Below, piece after piece: positions 15,802 through 22,810 of a stretch of DNA of 64,000 nt. The translations under genes were made by a program, and so were the position numbers. This DNA is from Myxococcales bacterium (GTDB lineage: Bacteria; Myxococcota_A; Polyangia; Haliangiales; Haliangiaceae): contig JAQBQF010000117.1 of NCBI GenBank assembly GCA_028287115.1, positions 48,927 to 112,926 on the forward strand, read 5' to 3'. The notes under the pieces were generated by a model that was given only the letters and a program-made list of their open reading frames with translations, made no database searches and was not told the DNA's origin. The first letter of the stretch is position 1. Each line of letters opens with the position of its first letter.

Positions 15802-16380
15802 ATGTTCGACCCCAGCATTTTTGCGACGGTGTTTGGCATCATCTTTGTTGCCGAGCTCCCAGATAAGACCGCGCTCGCGGCGCTCGTGCTCGCATCGCGG
15901 AACCGCGCCCTTCCGGTGTTCCTCGCGACCGCGCTGGCGCTGACGATTCAGAGCGTCATCGCGATCGTCGCCGGTGGTCTCCTGTCGCTCCTTCCGCCGC
16001 GACCTGTCCACATCGGCGCCGGCGCGCTGTTTGTCGGGTCGGCCGTCCTCATGTGGCGTCGTGCGACGGCCGAACATGAAGGCGACAAGGGTCTCGAAGA
16101 GAGAAGCGGCTTCTGGCGCACGTTCGGCGCGTGCTTCATGGTCGTGTTTATCGCCGAGTGGGGCGACTTGACGCAGCTCGGTACGGCGACGCTCGCCGCG
16201 CGCTATCGATCGCCGGTCTCGGTATTTGCGGGCGCGACGCTCGCGCTGTGGGCGGTCGCCGCGATCGCGGTGTTTGTCGGAAACCGCGCGGGGCGCCTGC
16301 TCGATCCGAAGGTGACCGCGAAGATCGCTGCCGGCCTGTTCGCTGCCGTCGGTGTTGCTTTGATCGCGGGGCTGTTGTGA
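15802..16380 (+). CDS. mneA: UPF0016/TMEM165/GDT1 family Mn2+ exporter (MneA-like)
   Basis: A 192-residue inner-membrane protein with six predicted helices in two halves. Each half carries the family's E-x-G/P-D-[KL]-[ST] motif: VAELPDKTALAAL near residue 15 and AEWGDLTQLGT near 116, the metal-binding signatures of UPF0016 cation exporters. In Vibrio and Xanthomonas, members export manganese. The ATG at 15802 has a strong GGAGG 8 bases upstream; upstream readings from 15703 would run through the leader. The probable Mn riboswitch in its leader supports the assignment. Its TGA overlaps the ATG of a truncated PP2C gene. Confidence 0.85.
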   Translation: MFDPSIFATVFGIIFVAELPDKTALAALVLASRNRALPVFLATALALTIQSVIAIVAGGLLSLLPPRPVHIGAGALFVGSAVLMWRRATAEHEGDKGLEERSGFWRTFGACFMVVFIAEWGDLTQLGTATLAARYRSPVSVFAGATLALWAVAAIAVFVGNRAGRLLDPKVTAKIAAGLFAAVGVALIAGLL

Positions 16381-16553
16381 TGTCGAGCACGATCAGCGTC
16401 GCCGGGTGCAGCGAGATCGGCCGCGTGCACGCGATCAACGAGGACGCCTTGGTGATCCCGAGCTCGACACCGGGCAACCGTTGCCGTCAGGCCCACGGGA
16501 AACACCCGGGCCGACGTATCTTTTGGAGCCTCTCGATTGTTTATTCAGTATGA
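16380..16553 (+). pseudogene. N-terminal remnant of a PP2C-type Ser/Thr phosphatase
   Basis: Starting at the ATG that overlaps the exporter stop (TGATG), 57 codons read SVAGCSEIGRVHAINEDALV, which is the first conserved motif of PP2C phosphatases ('SDxGxxRxxNEDA', with the metal-binding Glu-Asp). After about residue 28 the sequence loses all resemblance (PSSTPGNRCRQAHGK...) and stops at 16553, four bases into the next gene. A PP2C needs about 240 residues, so at least 85 percent is missing. The next intact gene begins right at the break. It probably reflects a deletion that removed the rest of a phosphatase gene once co-transcribed with the exporter. Confidence 0.6.
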
Positions 16554-17473
16554 CCACCCCGATGCGTGATCTCGGCGGCGCGGTGAAGGAGTCGTGGCAC
16601 CGGTTTCTCGAGGTGTACGAACCGCTGCGACCCGAGCTGTATCGCTACTGCCGGCATCTGACCGGCAGCCCGTGGGACGCGGAGGACATGGCGCAGGACA
16701 CGATGGCGCGGGCTTTCGTGACGCTCGGCTGCATGGCACAGCCACCCCCGAATCCACGCGCCTGGATATTTCGCGTCGCGTCCAACCTGTGGATCAACCA
16801 TGTTCGTCACGTCCGCGATCGCCCTACTGGGAATGTGCCGGAACAGGCGACGCACAGCGATCCGCGCGGCTCGCGTGAAGCTGCAGGCACGCTGATCTCG
16901 CAGCTCGCGCCACAGGAACGGGCGGCGGTCGTGCTCAAGGATGTCTTCGAGCTCTCGCTTGCGGAAATCGCCGAGGCGCTGTCGACGACGATCGGCGCGG
17001 TCAAGGCTGCGCTGCACCGCGGCCGCGACAAGCTCCTCGATCCCGCATCGCACGAGCTCGAGCCGGTCGCACCGGCGGTACTCGATGCGTTCTGCGACGC
17101 GTTCAACGCGCGCGATCTCGATCGGATGACGGCGCTGCTGCTCGAGACGACGACGGTGGAGCTTCCGGGTCTCGTGATCGAATACGGGCCCGCCGCCGCC
17201 AAGGCGGGGATCTTCACCGGCACACTTTTCGGGTGTCCGGACGGCGAGCACGCGACCTTGCCGCCGATGCGGTCCGAGGTGCGCGCACACCGTGGAGAGT
17301 CGATCCTGCTCTGGTGGTGGGGCGACGAGGTCGACACGATCGTCCGGGTCACCGTCGACGGTGATCGCATCGCACGGCTGACGAGTTACTACCACGCCCC
17401 CGAAGTCGTCGTGGAGATCTGTCGGGAGCTCGGCGTGCCGTGCCGCACGCACGGCTACCACTATTGGTCGTGA
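16550..17473 (+). CDS. ECF-type sigma factor with C-terminal SnoaL-like domain
   Basis: A 307-residue sigma factor. Region 2 is LYRYCRHLTGSPWDAEDMAQ with RAWIFRVASNLWINHVRH, and region 4 is LAPQERAAVVLKDVFELSLA then EIAEALSTTIGAVKAALHRG. The remaining 120 residues start LDAFCDAFNARDLDRMTALL, a SnoaL/NTF2-like fold found in sigma factors of the SigJ/ECF41-like groups, where the extension acts as a built-in regulator in place of an anti-sigma factor. The ATG at 16550 sits inside the PP2C remnant's end; an upstream reading to 16406 is out of family context. The next gene, a hydrolase 10 bases downstream, is probably co-transcribed and a likely target. Confidence 0.85.
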   Translation: MTTPMRDLGGAVKESWHRFLEVYEPLRPELYRYCRHLTGSPWDAEDMAQDTMARAFVTLGCMAQPPPNPRAWIFRVASNLWINHVRHVRDRPTGNVPEQATHSDPRGSREAAGTLISQLAPQERAAVVLKDVFELSLAEIAEALSTTIGAVKAALHRGRDKLLDPASHELEPVAPAVLDAFCDAFNARDLDRMTALLLETTTVELPGLVIEYGPAAAKAGIFTGTLFGCPDGEHATLPPMRSEVRAHRGESILLWWWGDEVDTIVRVTVDGDRIARLTSYYHAPEVVVEICRELGVPCRTHGYHYWS

Positions 17474-17483
17474 GGAGACAACG

Positions 17484-18269
17484 ATGAAGAAACTACGATC
17501 TGCGGACGGCACGTTCATCGCGTTCGAGAGTGCGGGCAAAGGACCACCCGTGATCCTCGTCGGTGGCGCATTCAACGACCGTCGCGCCAAGGCGTCCGGA
17601 ACACCTCTTGCCGAGCTCCTGTCATCGCAGTTCACCGTGTTCAGCTACGATCGTCGCGGGCGTGGCGATAGCACGGACACGCCGCCGTATGCGATCGAGC
17701 GCGAGGTGGAGGATCTCGCCGCGCTGATCGCGAACGCCGGTGGCAGTGCAGCTTTGTACGGCATGTCCTCGGGCGGACTGCTGGCGGCCGAGGCGGCGGT
17801 CCGCGTGGTGGGTGTCACGAAGCTGGCCTTGTACGAACCGCCGGTCGTGCTCGACGCGAGCCGGCGTCCTCCGGAGAGCCTGGCGACCGAGCTCGCCGAG
17901 CTAGCCGCGACGGGCCGGCGCTCCGAGGCGGCCGAGCTATTTCTGACCCGCGTGGTTGGGGTTCCACCTCCGGTCGTTGCCGGGATGAAGCGCGCGCCGA
18001 TGTGGCGCGGGCTCGAAGCGCTCGCGCACACCCTCAGCTATGACGTGCAACTCACCGCCGGAGCACCCGCACTGATCGACCGAGCGTCGTCGATCCGTGC
18101 ACCGACGCTGGTGATGGACGGCAGCGCAAGTCCGCCGTGGATGCACGAGGGCACGCGCGCGCTTGCCGCGGCGGTCCCCGCCGGTCATCACCGAACGCTC
18201 GATGGCCAGACCCACGACGTCGATCCCGCCGTGCTGGCCACCGCCCTCCAGCAGTTCCTCGCGGCGTGA
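17484..18269 (+). CDS. Alpha/beta-fold hydrolase
   Basis: A 261-residue alpha/beta hydrolase. PPVILVGGAFNDRR marks the oxyanion loop, FSYDRRGRGDSTD the next strand, and LYGMSSGGLLAAEAA the nucleophile elbow (GMSSG). An acidic residue in VMDGSASPPWMHE and the histidine in DGQTHDVDPAVLA complete the expected triad. It follows the SnoaL-tailed sigma factor by 10 bases with a GAGGAG ribosome-binding site and appears to be in the same operon. Such hydrolases accompany this sigma class often; the substrate is unknown. Confidence 0.8.
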   Translation: MKKLRSADGTFIAFESAGKGPPVILVGGAFNDRRAKASGTPLAELLSSQFTVFSYDRRGRGDSTDTPPYAIEREVEDLAALIANAGGSAALYGMSSGGLLAAEAAVRVVGVTKLALYEPPVVLDASRRPPESLATELAELAATGRRSEAAELFLTRVVGVPPPVVAGMKRAPMWRGLEALAHTLSYDVQLTAGAPALIDRASSIRAPTLVMDGSASPPWMHEGTRALAAAVPAGHHRTLDGQTHDVDPAVLATALQQFLAA

Positions 18270-18287
18270 TGTCGGCTTGGCGACCCC

Positions 18288-18310
18288 GGTTCGAATCCCA
18301 CCACGGCTAC
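18288..18310. other. Isolated tRNA-like T-loop/3'-end motif
   Basis: GGTTCGAATCCCACCACGG and four further bases read like the T-loop and 3' acceptor half of a tRNA gene (TTCGAAT loop, then a 3' stem strand). No matching 5' half exists upstream, where the hydrolase gene runs to 18269, and the T-stem itself does not pair. It could be a duplicated tRNA end left by integrase-mediated insertion, or chance. It is the only such motif in the window. Confidence 0.3.
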
Positions 18311-18366
18311 TCGACGGTTCGGATTCGCACTATAAATCCGAGACGTCGTAGCCACAGGAGCCGAAT

Positions 18367-19305
18367 GTGAGTCTTGAAGCCTGTTTGCCCGCGGAGCTCC
18401 GAGGGCCCACGACCACGATCACCCGGATCGCGGCGGGACTATCGGGTGCCGGCGTCTACCGCGTCGACGCCGCCGGCCAGGCGTTCGTGCTGAAGGTCGC
18501 GAGTGAGAGCGAAGCGCTCGTGGACTGGCGCCGCAGACTGCATATCCAGGAGCTCGCCGCGAAGGCGGGCCTGGGGCCTCGCGTGATCCACGTCGACGAT
18601 GCATCGCGTGCCGTCGTGACCGCCTTCGTTGTCGATCGATCGTTCCCGGCCTTCTATTTCGACCCGCGCACGCGCGAGGCAGCGCTCGCGCAGCTCGGCC
18701 GAACCGTGCGCCGGGTGCACGAGCTTCCGCTGCCATCGGACGCCGACGCGAGCAACCCGCGCGAGCTGCTGGCGGCGGTCTGGTCCGAGCTCGCGAGCTT
18801 CGCGGTACCGGTGTTCGTCGGCGAGGCCGTGCAACGCGCGCTCACCGAGGAGCCGCCCGCGCTCGAGCGCGCTCTCGTCCTCAGCCATAACGACGTCAAT
18901 CCGTCGAACGTCATCTATGACGGCGAGCAGGTGCTGTTGCTCGACTGGAATGCCGCCGGGAAGAATGATCCGTTCTACGATCTGGCGGCGATCTCGATCT
19001 TCTTGCGCATGGACGAGGGCACCTGCCAGCGCTTGCTCGCGGCCTACGACGGTCAGCCCTCTACGCTCTCCTCTCGATTTTGGTACACGCGCCGATTGGT
19101 CGCGGCGCTGTGCGGCGCGACATTCCTGCGCCTCGCGCGCGACAGCGGACACGCCGGCGCGGCCGGAGAGACGCTCGATTCGACGCCATCGCTCGGTGAC
19201 TTCTATCAACGGATGCGAGCCGGCTTGCTGAGCCCCGCGACGGGAGAAGGCCAATGGTGGTTCGGCCTTGCGCTGGTGAAGGCGGGCGTCGTGCCGCCCG
19301 GTTAG
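18367..19305 (+). CDS. APH/choline-kinase-like phosphotransferase
   Basis: A 312-residue kinase-fold protein. The ATP-binding lobe has TRIAAGLSGAGVYRVD then FVLKVASE with the catalytic lysine; the catalytic loop is LSHNDVNPSNVIYD, matching the APH Brenner motif HxDxxxxN, followed by VLLLDWNAAGKNDPFYDLA (the metal-binding D). The family phosphorylates small alcohols or antibiotics (aminoglycosides, choline, homoserine). The GTG start at 18367 is set by an AGGAG six bases upstream; a candidate -10 TATAAA lies at 18331-18336. It is not in an obvious operon. Substrate not predictable from sequence. Confidence 0.8.
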   Translation: MSLEACLPAELRGPTTTITRIAAGLSGAGVYRVDAAGQAFVLKVASESEALVDWRRRLHIQELAAKAGLGPRVIHVDDASRAVVTAFVVDRSFPAFYFDPRTREAALAQLGRTVRRVHELPLPSDADASNPRELLAAVWSELASFAVPVFVGEAVQRALTEEPPALERALVLSHNDVNPSNVIYDGEQVLLLDWNAAGKNDPFYDLAAISIFLRMDEGTCQRLLAAYDGQPSTLSSRFWYTRRLVAALCGATFLRLARDSGHAGAAGETLDSTPSLGDFYQRMRAGLLSPATGEGQWWFGLALVKAGVVPPG

Positions 19306-19821
19306 CGAGCGGTTACTCACGCACGCTCCGCGGCACTCGCCTCCGGACATCTACCGGAATCACCGTCGGAGCTCAGCCGATCGACTCGACTCCGCTCGGC
19401 CGAATCGTCAGTTGCGGACGTAGTCGCCGTGAGATTCACGCCACTCCGCTCGTACTCGATCGATGTGGCGTCATGTGGAGTGCACGCGTTTCTGCGCACG
19501 GCGCGCCGCAAGAGCACGCTCCGATGTCATGCACGACGTTTGCTGGCTTCGCGTTGCCGCATCGCTCGGTGCGCGCCCGACGACGACGATCGCGCGGACG
19601 GGCGCGGCTAGCTGCGTTCGAAACGACGACCGAGCGAGATTGCTCTCGACGAAATCGTGAATACGAGCGACGCCCACGAGCACGCGAGATGAATCCTGGT
19701 CCGGAGGGCGCACGCATGGATGCCATGGAATCCACCACGACACGGCGCTATCGCCGCTGGCTGAGATCTTGCGGTGACCTCCATCGAGAGCGCGGAACGC
19801 CTCGTCCGGAAGGAATGATTC
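19306..19821. other. Intergenic region before the hopanoid operon
   Basis: 516 bases with no ORF that looks coding in any frame. GC content stays high and no inverted repeat or terminator stands out. It should contain the hopanoid operon promoter. An AAGGA about 10 bases before the hpnH ATG (19822) is the only signal I can point to. Confidence 0.5.
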
Positions 19822-20838
19822 ATGGGGATCCCAGTCGCGCAGATGCTGGCGGTAGCTCGCTACGTGATGAAGCAAAAGATCGCGCGCCGGGAGCGGTACC
19901 CACTCGTGCTGATGCTCGAGCCGTTGTTTCGTTGCAATCTGTCGTGCACCGGCTGCGGCAAGATTCAGTACCCCGCGTCGCTGCTGAAGAAGCAACTCTC
20001 GGTGGCCGATTGCCTCGGGGCGTCCGACGAGTGTGGCGCCCCCGTCGTGAGCATTGCGGGCGGCGAGCCGCTACTGCATCCGGACTTGCCCGAGATCGTG
20101 CGCGCGATCGTCGAGCGCGGCCGCTTCATCTACCTGTGCACGAACGCGCTGCTGCTCGCACAGAAGCTCGACGACTACGAGCCCGACAAACACCTGAGCT
20201 TCAGCGTGCACATGGATGGCCCGCGTGCGGAGCACAACCTGTCGGTGTGCCGCGACGGTGTCTACGACACGGCGGTCGCCGCGATCCGCGAGGCGGTTCG
20301 CCGTGGCTTCCGCGTGACGACGAACACGACGTTGTTCGACGGTGCGAACCCCGAGCGAATGCGCCGGTTCTTCGACGACATGATGGAGCTCGGGATCGAA
20401 GGAATGATGATCTCGCCGGGCTACTCGTACGAAAAGGCGCCCGATCAGGAGCATTTCTTGAAGCGCGAGCGCTCGACGCGGCTGTTCGCCAAGATGCTCG
20501 AAGCGCCGAACAAAGCGTGGCGTTTCAACCAGTCGCCGCTGTTCCTCCAGTTCCTGATGGGCAAGCGCGAATACGAGTGCACGCCGTGGGGGAACCCGAC
20601 CTACAACATCTTCGGCTGGCAGCGTCCCTGTTACCTCCTGCAAGACGGCTACGTGAAGACGTTCCGCGAGCTGATCGAGGACACGGACTGGTCGAAGTAC
20701 GGCCGCGCCAGTAAGAACCCACGCTGCCAGGACTGCATGGTCCATTGCGGCTTCGAGCCGACCGCGGTGAACGCGATGTTCGGATCACCGAAGGCGATGG
20801 CGGAGGCCGTGATGTCGATGGTGACGGGCAGGCTATGA
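19822..20838 (+). CDS. hpnH: Adenosyl-hopane transferase HpnH (radical SAM)
   Basis: A 338-residue radical SAM enzyme. The cluster-binding motif is CNLSCTGC at C38, C42 and C45 (CxxxCxxC). Conserved downstream parts are SIAGGEPLLHPDLPEIV, FIYLCTNALLL, LSFSVHMDG and the C-terminal CYLLQDGYVKTFRELIED and CQDCMVHCGFEPTAV, all typical of HpnH, which joins adenosine from SAM to diploptene as the first step of extended (C35) hopanoid side-chain synthesis. It opens a six-gene operon, with the next gene starting at its stop (ATGA). Start at 19822 chosen at the family N-terminus MGIPVAQML. Confidence 0.95.
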   Translation: MGIPVAQMLAVARYVMKQKIARRERYPLVLMLEPLFRCNLSCTGCGKIQYPASLLKKQLSVADCLGASDECGAPVVSIAGGEPLLHPDLPEIVRAIVERGRFIYLCTNALLLAQKLDDYEPDKHLSFSVHMDGPRAEHNLSVCRDGVYDTAVAAIREAVRRGFRVTTNTTLFDGANPERMRRFFDDMMELGIEGMMISPGYSYEKAPDQEHFLKRERSTRLFAKMLEAPNKAWRFNQSPLFLQFLMGKREYECTPWGNPTYNIFGWQRPCYLLQDGYVKTFRELIEDTDWSKYGRASKNPRCQDCMVHCGFEPTAVNAMFGSPKAMAEAVMSMVTGRL

Positions 20839-21845
20839 GCGACGCGCGCATCACCGAATTGATCGAGCGAGCGTTCGACTACCGAGGCTACGTGACCGTG
20901 TCGCGACGCGACGGATCGAAGCTCGTCGGGTTCGTCTACGATCGCGGTCCGGCGCACGTCGAGATGTTCGACGAGCGAGCCGTGACTCACATCCGGATCG
21001 CGATCGAAGAGATCGCCGATGTCGCGTTCACCGGTGAGGACAGCGCCGCGAAGGCGCAGCAGAGCTGGGAACGTCGCCGCGGTTCGCTCGAGCCACGCGA
21101 GACGTCGGCGTGGGGCGACTGGGCGGATCGGCCGACGCTGATCCTCGTCGCGCTGCCTCTCGAGCTGCGCGGCGTGGCGCGTGTGCTCGGGTCCGAGATG
21201 CGAGGTGACGTCGCGCGTGGCCGGCTCGGCGACGATCGCGTGATTGCATGTGCGGTCGGTGTTGGCGGTGGCGCGGCTCACGTGATCGCGGCGGAGCAAC
21301 CACGGCTGGTGGTCAGTTGCGGCTTCTCGGGCGCGCTCGATGCGTCGCTCGGCCCGGGTGATCTCGTGCTCGGCTCTTCGGTATGCGACGAGAGCGGCGA
21401 GTCGTTCACAGCCGCCGCATCGGTCCTGCGGATCACGCGTCAGGCCTTGGCAGGGCAGGTGAGAGTGGCCGAGGGCGAGCTCCTATGCGCCACGCGCGTT
21501 GCGACGACCCGCGAGGACAAGCGCATGCTCGCACGGCCCGGTCGACTCGCGGTCGATCTCGAGAGCTGGGCCGCGGCGTGTGCCGCGGAGCAAGCGGGCA
21601 TCCCGTGGCTGGCTCTCCGCGTCGTGCTCGATCCGCTCGACGTCGATCTGCCCGCGTTTACCCGCGAGTTGCACAGGCGGTACCTCGGCTCCGCGCTGCG
21701 TCACGCGCTCGGTGGTCCGCGAGCCGCGATCGAGCTGACGCGGCTCGGTCTACGCGCTCGGACGGCGAACCGCTCGCTCGAACGCGCGTTGCGCCGCCTC
21801 GTGCCCGTGCTCGGCGCGCTCGGCCGCCGCGAGGGGCGCACATGA
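20835..21845 (+). CDS. hpnG: HpnG-like hopanoid nucleoside phosphorylase with an extra N-terminal domain
   Basis: The 336-residue product has a phosphorylase domain in its C-terminal two thirds: LILVALPLELRGVARVLG, VVSCGFSGALDASLGPGDLV, and DLESWAAACAAEQAGIPWLA then LRVVLDPLD, matching nucleoside phosphorylase family HpnG, which cleaves adenine from adenosyl-hopane. The first about 75 residues (FDYRGYVTVSRRDGSKLVGF, VYDRGPAHVEMFDE, IRIAIEEIADVAFTGEDSA) form a separate small beta domain that is not part of the phosphorylase. The ATG overlaps the hpnH stop (ATGA), and the next gene overlaps its stop, so it is translationally coupled in the middle of the operon. The fused domain is described under findings. 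Confidence 0.85.
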   Translation: MSDARITELIERAFDYRGYVTVSRRDGSKLVGFVYDRGPAHVEMFDERAVTHIRIAIEEIADVAFTGEDSAAKAQQSWERRRGSLEPRETSAWGDWADRPTLILVALPLELRGVARVLGSEMRGDVARGRLGDDRVIACAVGVGGGAAHVIAAEQPRLVVSCGFSGALDASLGPGDLVLGSSVCDESGESFTAAASVLRITRQALAGQVRVAEGELLCATRVATTREDKRMLARPGRLAVDLESWAAACAAEQAGIPWLALRVVLDPLDVDLPAFTRELHRRYLGSALRHALGGPRAAIELTRLGLRARTANRSLERALRRLVPVLGALGRREGRT

Positions 21846-22810
21846 GAGCGCTCGTCACCGGTGGGAGCGGGTTCATCGGCGGGGCCGTCACGCGGACGCT
21901 GCTCGCCAAGGGCACGGACGTGAGAGTGCTGCTGCGTGCGGGCACCGAGCCCAACATCCCGGATCCCGCAGCCGTCGAGATCGTGCATGGCGATCTGCGG
22001 GACGCGCACGCGGTCCGGGCAGCCGCCGAGGGCTGCGCCGCGATCTTCCATGTCGGCGCGTTGTACTCGTTCGTTGCTGATGCCGCCGAGCTTCACGAGA
22101 TCAACGTCGGAGGCACGCGCAACGTGATCGATGCGGCGAGAGTCGTCGGCGCACGGCTCGTCCACACCTCGAGCATCTCGACGATCGGTGGGATGCGAGG
22201 CGGAGTCATTCCCGACGAGCGTCAGGAGACCAGCGGGCTCTCGCCGGGCCCCTACAAAGAGAGCAAGCTGCAAGCAGAACGGCTCGTGCGCAAAGAGGTC
22301 ACGCGTGACCTCGATGCCGTGATCGTGAACCCGACGTTTCCGATCGGCTGGGGCGATGTCAAGCCGACACCGACGGGTGCGATGATTCGCGACTTCCTCG
22401 ACGGCAAGATCCCCGCGTACCTCGACACGGGCATGAACGTCGTCGACGTCGATGATGTCGCCGAAGGCCACTGGCTCGCGTTCGTGCACGGGCAGCGCGG
22501 CGAGCGCTACATCCTTGGCAACGCGAACTTGATGATGCGCGAGTTGCTCGATCACCTCGCGGAGCTGTCGGGCCGCAAGGCACCGCGCGTGAAGTTGCCA
22601 TATGCCGTGGCGCTCGGCCTCGCGCACGCGGGCGCGCTCGTCGGTCGTTCGCGCGTGCCGCTTGAAGGCGTGCGCACCGCTCGCGAGATCCGGTTCGCGA
22701 GCAGCGCCCGCGCCATGCGCGAGCTCGGACTTCCGCAGACGCCCGTGCGGACTGCACTCGAGAAGGCGGTGCGCTGGTTCCAGCAACTCAAACAAGGTGG
22801 CAGGTCATGA
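21842..22810 (+). CDS. hpnA: HpnA, hopanoid-associated sugar epimerase
   Basis: A 322-residue extended SDR protein: the Rossmann motif MRALVTGGSGFIGGAVTRTL at residues 1-20, HTSSISTIGG, and the SDR catalytic pair YKESK (Y and K), followed by NPTFPIGWGDVKPTPTG and YLDTGMNVVDVDDVAEGHWL, which match the HpnA family found in hopanoid loci. Its exact substrate has not been fixed; it is thought to act on the hopanoid side chain or glycosyl group. The start ATG overlaps the hpnG stop and its own stop overlaps the cyclase start, both ATGA. Confidence 0.9.
   Translation: MRALVTGGSGFIGGAVTRTLLAKGTDVRVLLRAGTEPNIPDPAAVEIVHGDLRDAHAVRAAAEGCAAIFHVGALYSFVADAAELHEINVGGTRNVIDAARVVGARLVHTSSISTIGGMRGGVIPDERQETSGLSPGPYKESKLQAERLVRKEVTRDLDAVIVNPTFPIGWGDVKPTPTGAMIRDFLDGKIPAYLDTGMNVVDVDDVAEGHWLAFVHGQRGERYILGNANLMMRELLDHLAELSGRKAPRVKLPYAVALGLAHAGALVGRSRVPLEGVRTAREIRFASSARAMRELGLPQTPVRTALEKAVRWFQQLKQGGRS

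Noticed and set aside
18241..18320. Complete tRNA gene
   Set aside because: Only a T-loop-like and acceptor-like 3' part is present; the upstream 60 bases are the end of the hydrolase gene and there is no anticodon or D arm.
19254..20714. 486-residue frame spanning the APH-hpnH region
   Set aside because: It is a frame-shifted shadow of hpnH joined to intergenic sequence; the radical SAM motifs are in the other frame.
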